The notes beneath the pieces were generated by a model. It was given only the letters and a program-made list of their open reading frames with translations. It ran no database searches and was not told the origin of the DNA. Shown here piece by piece: positions 1 to 9,569 of a stretch of DNA of 36,764 nt. This DNA is from Bacillota bacterium. Lineage in GTDB: Bacteria > Bacillota > Dethiobacteria > DTU022 > UBA8154. Numbering within the stretch: position 1 is the first letter of the stretch; each line of letters opens with the position of its first letter. The position numbers and the translations under genes were made by a program. Location of the stretch: positions 1 through 36,764 of the forward strand of contig JAAZMI010000112.1 of NCBI GenBank assembly GCA_012798895.1. Direction: 5' to 3'.

Positions 1-24
1 AGCTCTGGGAAGATTGGGGTAATG

Positions 25-113
25 AGCACAGGGGGACGGTTCGTTTGTGTACCGCTTTTTGGTACACAAAAGAACCGTCCCCCTGTGCTACAAAAGAACC
101 GTCCCCCTGTGCT
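25..113. repeat. REP/MITE-like inverted repeat: two 29-nt arms plus an extra direct copy of the right-arm core
   Basis: Arm 25-53 agcacagggggacggttcgtttgtgtacc and arm 61-89 ggtacacaaaagaaccgtccccctgtgct are reverse complements with one mismatch. A second copy, acaaaagaaccgtccccctgtgct, lies at 90-113. Confidence 0.85.
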
Positions 114-129
114 ATTTTTGGGGAGTATG

Positions 130-1476
130 TCAAACGGATTTTCTCCCCACTCTTGCTGCAAGGAGAACCGGATCGTAGACTGGGGCAAAGGGAGGGGCGT
201 AGGCTAAATCCAGATTGAAGATATCATCCAGCGTCATCTTGTTATGGATGGCTGTTGCGTAGACATCTATTCTTTTTATAGCGTCGATGGGCCCCGCAAG
301 CTGGGCGCCAAGAACGATTCCGGTGTTTTTTTCGGCGATGACGAGGGAAAAAATATTTTCCGATCCGGGGTAGTAGCGCGCTCTACTCCAAGAGTTTATA
401 GTAATTTTTACTGCGTTAAAATTGTGCCTGGTGGCTTCTTCGTAGGTTAAACCGGTTCTGGCAACGCCAAGGTTAAAGCATTTCGTTATGGCTGTGCCCA
501 GAACTCCTCGAAACGGTGTTCTGATGCCGGCTATATTCATCCCGGCCAGCATCCCTTCTTTGTTGGCTTTTAAGGCCAAGGGGGTGTATACGGGTTTTCT
601 GCTTACCATGTGTACCGCCTGGACGCAATCTCCGGCGGCATAGATATAGGGGTAGTTTGTTTGCAGGTATTCATCTACTTTAATGGATTCCTTTACGCCA
701 AGTTCTATGCCGCTTTCGACGGCCAACTTAGTGGCGGGGACGGCCCCCAGTCCTAAAAATACAAAGTCGTACTCCAGATCGCCTCTGTCTGTGGACACGA
801 TGATATTTTCGCCTTCTTCTTTGATCTCCTTTATTGCTGTCTTAAGGTTTAAAACTACGCCATTCTGGGACAGCTCTTTTTTTATCAGATCCGATACTTC
901 CACCTCAAAAGTTCTGGCCAGGTCTGTCCTCCGGTGTATAAGATGTGTTTCAATTCCCCTCGATTTAAAGGCTTCGGCCATCTCTATCCCGATATATCCT
1001 CCGCCTATTACGGCACATCTGCCGGGGGAGTTTTTCCGAATAAACGCATCAATTTTTTCCATATCGTCCAGGTTTTTTAGCACAAAAGCTTTATCCGATT
1101 TCTGGCAATTTATGCCGGAAGTCTGGGGTCTAGAACCTGTGGCGATCAGCAACAGATCAAAACTTTCCTCGTGTTCGCCCTCTTCGTTTTTTACTGTTAT
1201 TTTTTTGTCCTGCGGGTCAATTTTTACTACTTCGTGTTTAAGCCGCAGGTCGATATTTCTTTTCTTGACGGCAGTTTCGGGTGTAAGTTCGATGAGGCGT
1301 TCTTTATCCGGGATAAGGCCCTCGATATAATACGGCATACCGCAGGCGGCATAAGATATATAACCGGTTTTTTCGAAAACAACGACATCCCAGGCGGGTC
1401 TCAGCCTTTTAACCTGGCTGGCACCGCTCATCCCGGCGGCGTCACCACCGATTACTACCAACTTTTTTTTACTCAT
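130..1476 (-). CDS. CoA-disulfide reductase / NADH oxidase-type FAD-dependent pyridine nucleotide-disulfide oxidoreductase
   Basis: 448 aa. N-terminal dinucleotide-binding motif VVIGGDAAGMSGA, single active-site Cys motif SYAACGMPYY, second NAD-binding motif CAVIGGGYIGIEMAEAF, FAD motif YIYAAGDCVQ. Confidence 0.85.
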   Translation of the reverse strand: MSKKKLVVIGGDAAGMSGASQVKRLRPAWDVVVFEKTGYISYAACGMPYYIEGLIPDKERLIELTPETAVKKRNIDLRLKHEVVKIDPQDKKITVKNEEGEHEESFDLLLIATGSRPQTSGINCQKSDKAFVLKNLDDMEKIDAFIRKNSPGRCAVIGGGYIGIEMAEAFKSRGIETHLIHRRTDLARTFEVEVSDLIKKELSQNGVVLNLKTAIKEIKEEGENIIVSTDRGDLEYDFVFLGLGAVPATKLAVESGIELGVKESIKVDEYLQTNYPYIYAAGDCVQAVHMVSRKPVYTPLALKANKEGMLAGMNIAGIRTPFRGVLGTAITKCFNLGVARTGLTYEEATRHNFNAVKITINSWSRARYYPGSENIFSLVIAEKNTGIVLGAQLAGPIDAIKRIDVYATAIHNKMTLDDIFNLDLAYAPPFAPVYDPVLLAARVGRKSV

Positions 1477-1744
1477 GTTTTTTTATCTCCTTTGCCCTTT
1501 TCTCTCTCCTGATCTTCCTTATAAAAGTATTATAACAGAATATTCTTCCTTTGCATAAAATTTAAAGTGGGTGTCGTGCCGGATTCGTTTTGTGGTAGCG
1601 GAACTGCCTGTATTGCTGTATAAGGTGGGTTGATAATTTGCTGAAAACAATTTTTATGCGGCCCGGCGTATTCTTGGCCCATAAGCGTATTCAAGAAAGA
1701 ACGGGTTGTAATAGAGAAATAAGGCCAACTATTCTAAACATTCC

Positions 1745-1774
1745 TTGACATACCGGCCCATGATTTATTATAAT
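1745..1774 (+). promoter_or_regulatory. Candidate sigma-A promoter of the molybdenum hydroxylase operon
   Basis: TTGACA (1745-1750), 18-nt spacer, TATAAT (1769-1774). Confidence 0.6.
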
Positions 1775-1785
1775 AGATGGTAGTT

Positions 1786-1802
1786 ACTAACCGGTCGGTA
1801 GA
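1786..1802. promoter_or_regulatory. Candidate TetR-type operator (ACTAACCGGTCGGTAGA)
   Basis: Partial dyad ACCG-GT-CGGT (1790-1799) with flanking CTA/TAG, about 12 nt downstream of the -10 box of the operon that ends in a tetR gene. Confidence 0.35.
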
Positions 1803-1913
1803 AAACAGTTCCCGTTTAAAATACAGACATCTGAAGCTTATGCGGAATATGCTTTGGAGTTGGCAAAACTTCAAAGGAATTTCCGCTGATTATCATAACG
1901 AGGAGGGTTAGAT

Positions 1914-2918
1914 ATGCGATTGTTGGAATTTGATTATTTTGAACCGAGAAATTTGGAAGATGCAGTTACCAAAGTAAGGGAATTTGATGGCAACTACCAG
2001 ATTATTGCCGGGGGAACGGATCTGCTGACAGCCTTAAAGCAGAGGTTATCCGCCCCGGCCGGCCTGGTCAGTCTCGATCATATCTCATCTTTAAAGGATA
2101 TCTGGGAAGAAGATGACGTGATTACTATTGGTGCGATGTGTACTCTGGAGGATGTTCTTAGTTCGAGCTTGATTGCGGAGAAACTCCCGGCACTAAATCA
2201 GGCGGCCTGGGATGTTGGCTCTCCGCTTTTGCGCCCCTTGGCTACGATCGGTGGGAATATCTGCCTAAATACGCGTTGCCGTTTCTACAATCAGTCTTCG
2301 TTCTGGCGCTCTTCGCGGGATACGTGTTATAAGGCCGGGGGCAATATCTGCCACGTTACCAATAAGCGGGATAGCTGTGTGGCGACTTTCTCTGCCGATA
2401 TCCCGCCAGTTTTAATTGCTCACGGTGCCAGGGTTAGGCTGGCCGGCCCCAAAGGGGTAAGAACGCTCCCTCTGGAACAATTTTATACCGCTGACGGCCG
2501 TTTTCCGCACGTTATTATGGCGGGCAGCGGGGAGATACTGCAGGAGATTGAAGTGCCGCTACCGGCACCGCAGGTCAGCTGTGTTTATCATAAATTCAGG
2601 ATGCGGGAATCGATTGATTTTCCGGTACTGGGGGTTGCTGTGATGCTTAAACTGGGCGAAAAAAAATCCGGAAAATATTGTGAGGATGCCTGTCTGGTGA
2701 TCACCGGTGCCGAACCGGCGCCGGTGGAGGCCGTGCAAGCCCGGGAAGAGCTTCTGCACCGAAGGCTGGAACCGGGATTGCTGGCCAGGGTGGCAGAGAT
2801 AGCTGCTTCTGAGATACATCCCATTAAAACATCCCTTATTTCGCCGCGCTACAAGCGGGAAATTGCCAAAATAATTGTAACGGATGCTCTGAAAAAAGCG
2901 GGAGGGATTGAAGAGTAA
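1914..2918 (+). CDS. hcrB: FAD-binding subunit of molybdenum hydroxylase, 4-hydroxybenzoyl-CoA reductase beta-subunit type (extra [4Fe-4S] loop)
   Basis: FAD motifs IAGGTDLL and ATIGGNICLNTRC. Insertion CRFYNQSSFWRSSRDTCYKAGGNICHVTNKRDSC with four cysteines (CX15CX7CX8C). RBS gaggaggg upstream. Confidence 0.82.
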   Translation: MRLLEFDYFEPRNLEDAVTKVREFDGNYQIIAGGTDLLTALKQRLSAPAGLVSLDHISSLKDIWEEDDVITIGAMCTLEDVLSSSLIAEKLPALNQAAWDVGSPLLRPLATIGGNICLNTRCRFYNQSSFWRSSRDTCYKAGGNICHVTNKRDSCVATFSADIPPVLIAHGARVRLAGPKGVRTLPLEQFYTADGRFPHVIMAGSGEILQEIEVPLPAPQVSCVYHKFRMRESIDFPVLGVAVMLKLGEKKSGKYCEDACLVITGAEPAPVEAVQAREELLHRRLEPGLLARVAEIAASEIHPIKTSLISPRYKREIAKIIVTDALKKAGGIEE

Positions 2919-3376
2919 TGGAAAAGACGATCCGGTTAACAGTAAACGGTGAGGAGAAGACCCTCAAGATCGGTGTTCAACAGACGCTTTTAGAGGTGCT
3001 GCGGGAGGATCTGGGGCTGACGGGGACTAAAAAGGGGTGTAACCAGGGAGAGTGTGGGGCCTGCACGGTCCTTTTGGACGGCAAGCCGGTCAGCTCTTGT
3101 CTGCTTTTGGCGGTCAAGGCTGACGGGAAAACGGTGTTAACGATAGAAGGGCTGGCGCAGGCCGGGGAGCTGCATCCCATGCAGCAGGCTTTTAATGAAA
3201 AAGGGGCTATTCAGTGTGGTTTTTGTTCGCCGGGGATGATTTTGGTAGCAAAGAGCTTGCTGGAACGAAACCCCAACCCGTCAACACAAGAGATTAAGGA
3301 GGCGATCGCCGGAAACATCTGCCGTTGTACCGGTTACCTGCAGATTATAGAGGCGATCCGCTCGTTTGTTTCTTAA
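2918..3376 (+). CDS. hcrC: [2Fe-2S] subunit of molybdenum hydroxylase (4-hydroxybenzoyl-CoA reductase gamma-subunit type)
   Basis: 152 aa. Plant-type cluster CNQGECGACTVLLDG and second cluster CGFCSPGM...CRCTGY. Translationally overlaps the preceding gene (shared base 2918). Confidence 0.85.
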   Translation: MEKTIRLTVNGEEKTLKIGVQQTLLEVLREDLGLTGTKKGCNQGECGACTVLLDGKPVSSCLLLAVKADGKTVLTIEGLAQAGELHPMQQAFNEKGAIQCGFCSPGMILVAKSLLERNPNPSTQEIKEAIAGNICRCTGYLQIIEAIRSFVS

Positions 3377-3461
3377 CCGGGTTCTAAAGCTCTACAAGGT
3401 TTAGCCGCAGACAACCGGGTTTGCTGTTCACAAATTATCAAAGTGCAGGTGATGTTTTCTT

Positions 3462-5843
3462 ATGAACGATTATAATTACATTGGTAAAGAAATCCCGCGG
3501 GTCGACGGGCCGGCCAAGGCTACGGGCCAGGCCGTCTACACGGTCGATGTCAAGTTGCCGGAGATGCTTTATGGTAAGATACTGCGCAGCCCGCATCCAC
3601 ATGCGAGGCTGCTTAAGGTGGATACCAGCGCTGCAGAGCAGTTGCCGGGTGTAGAGGCTGTAATTACTGGTGAAGATCTGCAAGAAGTGCGCTATGCTTT
3701 TGTCGATACACCCCGCTACCCTGCGGATGAACAACCGCTGGCTACAGAGAAGGTAAGGTACATCGGGGATGAAGTGGCGGCGGTAGCCGCTGAAAGCGAA
3801 GCGATCGCCGAAAAGGCGCTATCCTTGATCAAAGTGGAGTATGAAATTCTACCGGCTGTCTTTGATCCCGAAAAAGCAATGCAGGAAGGGGCACCGGTAA
3901 TCCATGGTGAACAATCTGCCAGCACCTCCTTCTGGGAAGATTGGGGAGTCGCTCAACAAAAGAAGACTGTCCAGGAGGATCCCTCCATCAACAATTTAAG
4001 CGGGCACACCTTTGTCAGCTTCGGCGATGTGGAACAGGCTTTCCAAGAGGCGGATTACAGCCGCGAAGATCGTTTCGAGCTGAAACCTACGGCACATTGC
4101 CAGATGGAACCTCATGCTGCCGTAGCCAGCTATAATCCCCTGGAGGATAAGCTGCACGTCTGGTTATCTACGCAGGGCATCTTTCTAAAGAGGCTTTTTT
4201 TGAGCAAGACGCTGGGCCTGCCGGCAAGTAAGATCAGGGTGCATCACAGCTTCGTGGGTGGGGCTTTCGGCGGGAAAATAGATCTCTTCCCTTATGAATT
4301 TTGTGCAGCATATCTCTCCATAAAGACGAGGCGGCCGGTCAAAATCGAACTGGACCGGGAAGAAGTGTTTATGACAACTCGCCAGCGGCACCCGATCATC
4401 GTTAAAATCAAAACAGGGGTAAAAAAAGACGGCACGATCTTGGCCCAGGATATCAGGGTGATCGCCGATAACGGCGGTTACCGGGGGTCCGGCCCGGTGG
4501 TTATCTTCCTCTGCCATGGTTTCAGCTTTCCCGTTTACAATGTGCCCAACTACCGTTATGAAGGATTTTCCATCTATACGAATAACGGTATCCGCGGCCC
4601 GCAGCGCGGCCACGGCGCACCCCAGATCCGTTTTGCCATCGATTCGCATCTGGATCTGATCGCCCGGGATCTGGATCTCGATCTGCTGACGATCATGCAT
4701 AAAAACGTGCGCCAAGAAGGGGATGTCCTTCCGAATGGCGATCGCCTGGACAGTTGCGGTTTGACGGAATGCCTGATGGGGGCTGCCGGGGCCATCGATT
4801 GGCAGAAAAAAAGGGAGCAGAGTCATCTTCAAGCCAACGGCAACCGCTACCGGCGCGGCGTGGGAATCTCTCTTTGTTCCATGTTCAGCGGGGCGATGTA
4901 TTATCCCTTTGCTTCTGCCGCTGTGGTGAAGATGCATGATGATGGCTCGGCGACGCTGTTTACCGGTGCCCAGGATATCGGCCAGGGCAGCTATACGACT
5001 ATGAGCCAGGTTTTGGCCGAAGAGTTGGGTATCGGCATCGAGGATATCTGTGTTGTGGCCGGCGATACGGAACTTTGCCCCATTGATCTGGGGAGCTTTC
5101 TAAGTTGCACGGCTTTAGTTACCGGCAACGCTGTGAAAAAAGCTGCTGCGGACGCCAAGCGCCAGATGTTGGAGAGCGCTGCAGACCTGCTGGGATTGGC
5201 TGATCCCGCAGGCTTAAAAACGCAAAACAAGATGATCTATTTAGAGGATGATCCCCAAAAATCGGTCTCTTTCGCCCAGGCCATCCAGGCCAGTGTTTTA
5301 AAGAGAGATGGCAACCCCATCATCGGCCGGGGTTCTTTTAAGGGCTACCCGCGCACAGAGCGTTACCCCAGCTTGGCCAAAGCCAAGGGGCTCTTTACCG
5401 GGGCTTATGGTTTTGCAGCCCAGGCTGCTGAGGTAGAGGTGGATACCCTTACGGGCCTGGTGAGGCTGGTTAAGGCGGTTACTTTTCACGATTGTGGCTT
5501 CCCCCTGAACAAGACCGTCGTAGAAGGACAGATTCATGGTTGCGTCTCCATGGGAGCGGGGCAAGCCCTCTCAGAGGAGGTGCATCTGGAAAAAGGGCAA
5601 CTGTTCAATCCCTCTTTCCTTCACTATCAGTTGCCTATTGCGCTGGATACCCCGGAATCTGCGGAGGGTCTGGTGGCGACGATCGAGCCCAGCGGCCCCT
5701 TTGGTGCCAAGGAGGTTGGCGAGGGCTGCGTTGCCGGAATTTTGGGGGCCATCGCCAACGCCGTGCACGATGCGATCGGCGTGCGCATCTACAGCCTGCC
5801 CATCACCCCCGAAAAGGTGTTGCGTGCCCTGAAGAAAATATAA
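3462..5843 (+). CDS. hcrA: Molybdopterin-binding subunit of xanthine oxidase-family hydroxylase (4-hydroxybenzoyl-CoA reductase alpha-subunit type)
   Basis: 793 aa. [44 protein letters not shown], and active-site Glu motif [10 protein letters not shown]. Confidence 0.82.
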   Translation: MNDYNYIGKEIPRVDGPAKATGQAVYTVDVKLPEMLYGKILRSPHPHARLLKVDTSAAEQLPGVEAVITGEDLQEVRYAFVDTPRYPADEQPLATEKVRYIGDEVAAVAAESEAIAEKALSLIKVEYEILPAVFDPEKAMQEGAPVIHGEQSASTSFWEDWGVAQQKKTVQEDPSINNLSGHTFVSFGDVEQAFQEADYSREDRFELKPTAHCQMEPHAAVASYNPLEDKLHVWLSTQGIFLKRLFLSKTLGLPASKIRVHHSFVGGAFGGKIDLFPYEFCAAYLSIKTRRPVKIELDREEVFMTTRQRHPIIVKIKTGVKKDGTILAQDIRVIADNGGYRGSGPVVIFLCHGFSFPVYNVPNYRYEGFSIYTNNGIRGPQRGHGAPQIRFAIDSHLDLIARDLDLDLLTIMHKNVRQEGDVLPNGDRLDSCGLTECLMGAAGAIDWQKKREQSHLQANGNRYRRGVGISLCSMFSGAMYYPFASAAVVKMHDDGSATLFTGAQDIGQGSYTTMSQVLAEELGIGIEDICVVAGDTELCPIDLGSFLSCTALVTGNAVKKAAADAKRQMLESAADLLGLADPAGLKTQNKMIYLEDDPQKSVSFAQAIQASVLKRDGNPIIGRGSFKGYPRTERYPSLAKAKGLFTGAYGFAAQAAEVEVDTLTGLVRLVKAVTFHDCGFPLNKTVVEGQIHGCVSMGAGQALSEEVHLEKGQLFNPSFLHYQLPIALDTPESAEGLVATIEPSGPFGAKEVGEGCVAGILGAIANAVHDAIGVRIYSLPITPEKVLRALKKI

Positions 5844-5860
5844 CCGGGAGAAGAGAAGAT

Positions 5861-6448
5861 ATGAGTTTAACCAGGCAGAAAATCATCGACGCCGCGACCA
5901 CCTTATTTAATGAGAAAGGGTACTCCATCACCAGCGTGCAGGATATTGCAGAAAAGCTTAACGTAACCAAGGCCGCTTTGTATTATTATATATCCAGCAA
6001 AGAGGAGATCCTTTATGCCATCTTCGATCAGACTATGACCACGGCAGAAAAACGGTTGGAAAAATTGCTATCAGAGGAGATGACTGTAGAGGAAAAAATC
6101 AGGGGGGTCATCTATAACCACATTATGGCTGTCTTCGATGAAGCTCCACGCATCGCCATTTTTTTTACGGAACAGGCCCATCTACTACCGGAAAATCTGG
6201 CATCTATCCGGAGACGGCAGAGGGACTATGAAGAAAGGGTAGCTGGCGTGATCGGGGAAGGGATGGAGAAAAACATCCTCCGAAAAATAGAAATCCTTCC
6301 TACTGTCTATGCCATACTGGGCATGTGCAACTGGCTGTATCACTGGTACGAACCCACCGGGCGGGTTAAACCGGCAGATTTAGCCGATCTCTATGCCGGG
6401 ATTGTTCTATCCGGGATACTCCGAAAACCTGTAACCGGCTGCCCCTAA
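5861..6448 (+). CDS. TetR/AcrR family transcriptional regulator
   Basis: Internal ATG at 5861 of the 5492-6448 ORF, preceded by RBS gggagaagagaag. N-terminal [48 protein letters not shown]. Confidence 0.88.
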   Translation: MSLTRQKIIDAATTLFNEKGYSITSVQDIAEKLNVTKAALYYYISSKEEILYAIFDQTMTTAEKRLEKLLSEEMTVEEKIRGVIYNHIMAVFDEAPRIAIFFTEQAHLLPENLASIRRRQRDYEERVAGVIGEGMEKNILRKIEILPTVYAILGMCNWLYHWYEPTGRVKPADLADLYAGIVLSGILRKPVTGCP

Positions 6449-6464
6449 GTGCAGCCACGATTTC

Positions 6465-6492
6465 TAGCTGTCAATGTCTTCATTGACAGCTA
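6465..6492. promoter_or_regulatory. Perfect palindrome (12-bp arms, 4-nt spacer) overlapping the -35 box of the rpsU promoter
   Basis: TAGCTGTCAATG-TCTT-CATTGACAGCTA; the right arm contains TTGACA (6483-6488). Confidence 0.75.
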
Positions 6493-6511
6493 AACGGCCA
6501 AAAGGTATAAT
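6483..6511 (+). promoter_or_regulatory. Full-consensus sigma-A promoter upstream of rpsU
   Basis: TTGACA (6483-6488), exactly 17-nt spacer, TATAAT (6506-6511). Confidence 0.8.
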
Positions 6512-6582
6512 AAGTTGAACGGTTTTCCGTCATCCATGGGGCCTTTTTATAGCAGGCTGGGTTGTGAGGGGAGGGAAGCTGA

Positions 6583-6777
6583 TTGTCAAAGGTAAAGGTT
6601 GGTCGAAACGAAAGCTTTGATAGCGCCTTAAGGCGGTTTAAAAGGAAGTGTGCCCGGACAGGCATACTCTCCGAAATACGCAAAAGGGCGCATTACGAAA
6701 AACCAAGCGTCCGTCGCAAAAAGAAATCTGAAAGAGCGCGCAAGGTGCGCAAAAGAGGAAGAAGGTCTTATCGCTAA
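6583..6777 (+). CDS. rpsU: 30S ribosomal protein S21
   Basis: 64 aa. [54 protein letters not shown] is typical S21. TTG start. Confidence 0.93.
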   Translation: MSKVKVGRNESFDSALRRFKRKCARTGILSEIRKRAHYEKPSVRRKKKSERARKVRKRGRRSYR

Positions 6778-6923
6778 CTAAATTCAAAAAATACCGGCAG
6801 GGTCTTTTTCCAATCTATCTGCTGTTAGGGTTTTATCATGATTTCCAGCTTTCCCCCTGAATCTTCGCAGGCAAAGGAAAACCGGGGCATGTAATAAAAA
6901 AAATCAGTTAAAAATGTTACCTT

Positions 6924-6952
6924 AGTAAAACTTGGTGCAACCAAGTTTTACT
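6924..6952. repeat. Perfect inverted repeat (13-bp arms, 3-nt spacer) upstream of nfeD
   Basis: AGTAAAACTTGGT-GCA-ACCAAGTTTTACT. Confidence 0.8.
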
Positions 6953-7005
6953 ATTCTCCATGGGTTCAGATCGTCCCGGTCTGCCCTTACGGAGGTGAAG
7001 AGGCA

Positions 7006-8379
7006 TTGATGCTTTCCAAGATACGACGGTGCAAAAAAGAACACATTTTGCTCTGCCTATTAGTTGCATTTTTTCTTGTTCTTACCTCTGTGCCCGGTGT
7101 ATCTGCCGGTTCTATATCTGCTGCCGCGCCGGTTTATGTCATCCCCGTGAAAGGGGAGATTGAACCGGGGTGGCTGGTTTTCTTTGAACGTTCTCTAGAA
7201 GAAGCCGCAGATGCCGGTGCTGTCTGTGCCATTCTGGAGCTGGATACCCCCGGGGGATATATCGACACGGCTATTAAGGCCCGCAAGCTTATTAATGAAG
7301 CGCCTTTCCCTGTTTATGGTTATGTGCAATATCACTCTCTCTCCGCCGGTGCTTATCTGGCCCTTAGTGCGGAGAAATTTTTTATGGTTCCCGGAGCAAC
7401 TATCGGTGCTGCCGAGCCAAGGCTTATGGGCGGTGAGAAGACTGATGAAAAATATCTGTCTTCCTGGGAAGCTGAGATGCGCGTGGCGGCTGAAAAGCAG
7501 GGTAAGGATCCCCAATTGGCCGCAGCGATGGTGCGCAAAGAGATCGCCATCGAAGATGTGGTTGAAGCGGGAAAACTGTTAACGCTTACCGCTCAAGAGG
7601 CTGAAAAGCTGGGGTTTAGCGATGGAACGGTCGATAAATTATCTACATTGTTGGCCAGACTTGATCTTGAGGGATCCCGTCTTGTTCGGGCAACGCCGAC
7701 ACAGTGGGAGCTCCTCAGCGGGTGGCTGATTAAGCCGGCAGTTGCTACGCTGCTTCTCTCTGCAGCTCTCCTTTTTTTGATCGTGGAAGTGCTTACGGCG
7801 GGCTTTGGTATATCCGGGCTGTTAAGCATACTCTGCTTCGGCCTCTATTTCGGAGGGCATTTTTTCACCGGGATAAGTGGCTGGCCGGCTGTTTTTCTCT
7901 TTGCCTTCGGGCTTGTCCTATTGCTCGTGGAGGCTTTTATACCGGGATTCGGCATCTTCGGGGTCGGGGGGCTAGTCTGTGTCTCTGCCTCCATTGTATT
8001 GACCGCCGCCACCACCGCCCTGGGTTTGAAAATGCTCTTTATTTCTTTTCTGCTCTCTTTTTTAGTCGGGTTTTTTGCTTTTAAGTATTTCCAGCGCAGG
8101 GGTACGCTCAGGCGTTTTATCTTGATGGAGGCCGCTACCAGGGAGAAAGGTTTCAGCTCTTCGACGGATCTATATCATCTGGTGGATAAAGTTGGCCAAA
8201 GTATTACCCCGCTCCGGCCCTCCGGCATCGTAGAGATCGACGATGCTAGGTACGATGTGGTCAGCGAAGGTTCTTACATCTCCACGGGGGCTGCTGTAAA
8301 GGTCATCAAGGTTGAAGGCAGGCGCATAGTGGTGCGCGCTTGCCGTGCCGGCGAAACCGGTGAAGAGGAAAAAAATTGA
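7006..8379 (+). CDS. nfeD: NfeD-family membrane-bound serine protease (ClpP-class long NfeD)
   Basis: Signal peptide, ELDTPGGYIDTAIKARKLI, SLSAGAYLALSAE, several TM segments, C-terminal OB-like NfeD domain. Followed by floA. Confidence 0.9.
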   Translation: MMLSKIRRCKKEHILLCLLVAFFLVLTSVPGVSAGSISAAAPVYVIPVKGEIEPGWLVFFERSLEEAADAGAVCAILELDTPGGYIDTAIKARKLINEAPFPVYGYVQYHSLSAGAYLALSAEKFFMVPGATIGAAEPRLMGGEKTDEKYLSSWEAEMRVAAEKQGKDPQLAAAMVRKEIAIEDVVEAGKLLTLTAQEAEKLGFSDGTVDKLSTLLARLDLEGSRLVRATPTQWELLSGWLIKPAVATLLLSAALLFLIVEVLTAGFGISGLLSILCFGLYFGGHFFTGISGWPAVFLFAFGLVLLLVEAFIPGFGIFGVGGLVCVSASIVLTAATTALGLKMLFISFLLSFLVGFFAFKYFQRRGTLRRFILMEAATREKGFSSSTDLYHLVDKVGQSITPLRPSGIVEIDDARYDVVSEGSYISTGAAVKVIKVEGRRIVVRACRAGETGEEEKN

Positions 8380-8472
8380 CTGTTATTTTTTGAATGCCTT
8401 AATTTTTTCGGTATATTTTTGCTGTTGCGTTTGCCGGATGTGTTTTTATGAACCTAATTTTATGTAGAAGGG

Positions 8473-9486
8473 GTGGGTATATTGCCTGGCCTGTTGCCTT
8501 TTTTAATGTTGCTCGTGCTTGTCATCATCGGTTTCTCCATTTTGTTCAGTTTTATACCCTTAAGGCTATGGATCGCTGCTCTGGCTGCCGGTGTCCGGAT
8601 CAGCATTGTTACGCTAATTGGTATGCGCTTGCGGCGCGTCATCCCCGCCAGGGTGGTCGAACCTCTGATCAAAGCAATTAAAGCCGGATTGGAGTTAAAT
8701 GTGAACAAGTTAGAGGGTCATTATCTGGCCGGGGGCAACGTAGATCGGGTTGTTAATGCCCTGATCGCTGCCCAGAGAGCAAATATTGAGCTGGGTTTCG
8801 AACGGGCGGCGGCGATAGATCTCGCCGGCAGGGATGTCCTGCAGGCGGTGCGGATGAGCGTTAATCCCAAGGTGATCGAAACTCCCGTGATTGCGGCGGT
8901 GGCCAAAAACGGTATTGAGGTCAAAGCCAAGGCCCGGGTTACGGTACGGGCTAACATCGATCGCCTGGTCGGTGGTGCCGGGGAAGAAACGATCATCGCC
9001 CGGGTGGGAGAAGGGATCGTGACCACGATCGGTTCTGCAGAGAGTCACGAAGAAGTCTTAGAAAATCCCGATCGGATCTCTCACACGGTGTTGAACAAGG
9101 GCCTCGATGCCGGTACAGCCTTTGAAATCCTCTCCATCGACATTGCAGATGTGGATGTGGGCAAAAACATCGGCGCGGAATTGCAGACTGATCAGGCTGA
9201 AGCCGACAAACGCATTGCCCAGGCCAAGGCTGAAGAAAGGCGGGCCATGGCTGTAGCCAGAGAACAGGAGATGAAAGCCTCTGTGCAGGAGATGCGCGCC
9301 AAAGTTGTGGAGGCGGAAGCAGAAGTGCCTCGGGCTATGGCGCAGGCCCTGCGTGAAGGCAAGCTGGGTGTGATGGATTATTACAACCTGCAAAACATCT
9401 TTGCCGATACCCAGATGCGCGATTCCATCTCCAAATTAGGTCAGGATGGCGATGACGAAGAGGATGAGCGGGGACGTGAAAGTTAA
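8473..9486 (+). CDS. floA: Flotillin-like protein FloA
   Basis: N-terminal hydrophobic hairpin, [59 protein letters not shown] typical of FloA/YqfA. GTG start. Confidence 0.93.
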   Translation: MGILPGLLPFLMLLVLVIIGFSILFSFIPLRLWIAALAAGVRISIVTLIGMRLRRVIPARVVEPLIKAIKAGLELNVNKLEGHYLAGGNVDRVVNALIAAQRANIELGFERAAAIDLAGRDVLQAVRMSVNPKVIETPVIAAVAKNGIEVKAKARVTVRANIDRLVGGAGEETIIARVGEGIVTTIGSAESHEEVLENPDRISHTVLNKGLDAGTAFEILSIDIADVDVGKNIGAELQTDQAEADKRIAQAKAEERRAMAVAREQEMKASVQEMRAKVVEAEAEVPRAMAQALREGKLGVMDYYNLQNIFADTQMRDSISKLGQDGDDEEDERGRES

Positions 9487-9569
9487 AAACCGGTAAGACC
9501 GGGACGGCAAATAATTAAAGCCATATTGTTGCTCCTTTAATTTTAAGGTTTCTATCGCCGGGAAGGGGT

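Noticed and set aside
25-113. Possible CRISPR-like direct repeats
   Set aside because: Only three related copies, one inverted, with no unique spacers of constant length. A REP/MITE-like element fits better.
683-1330. 215-aa plus-strand ORF opposite the CoA-disulfide reductase gene
   Set aside because: Antisense shadow of a well-supported gene; low-complexity Ser/Pro-rich translation without recognisable motifs.
1840-1911. 23-codon ORF (MRNMLWSWQNFKGISADYHNEEG) ending just before the hcrB-like gene
   Set aside because: No convincing RBS or attenuator structure. Such short ORFs are expected by chance.
4185-4937. 250-aa minus-strand ORF inside hcrA
   Set aside because: Antisense to a gene with strong motif support; His/Arg-rich translation typical of shadow ORFs.
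5492-5860. N-terminal extension of the TetR ORF
   Set aside because: Overlaps the end of hcrA in another frame. The HTH domain begins at the ATG at 5861, which has its own RBS.
8448-8681. 77-aa ORF overlapping the floA start
   Set aside because: Out of frame with floA, which has clear family identity from 8473.
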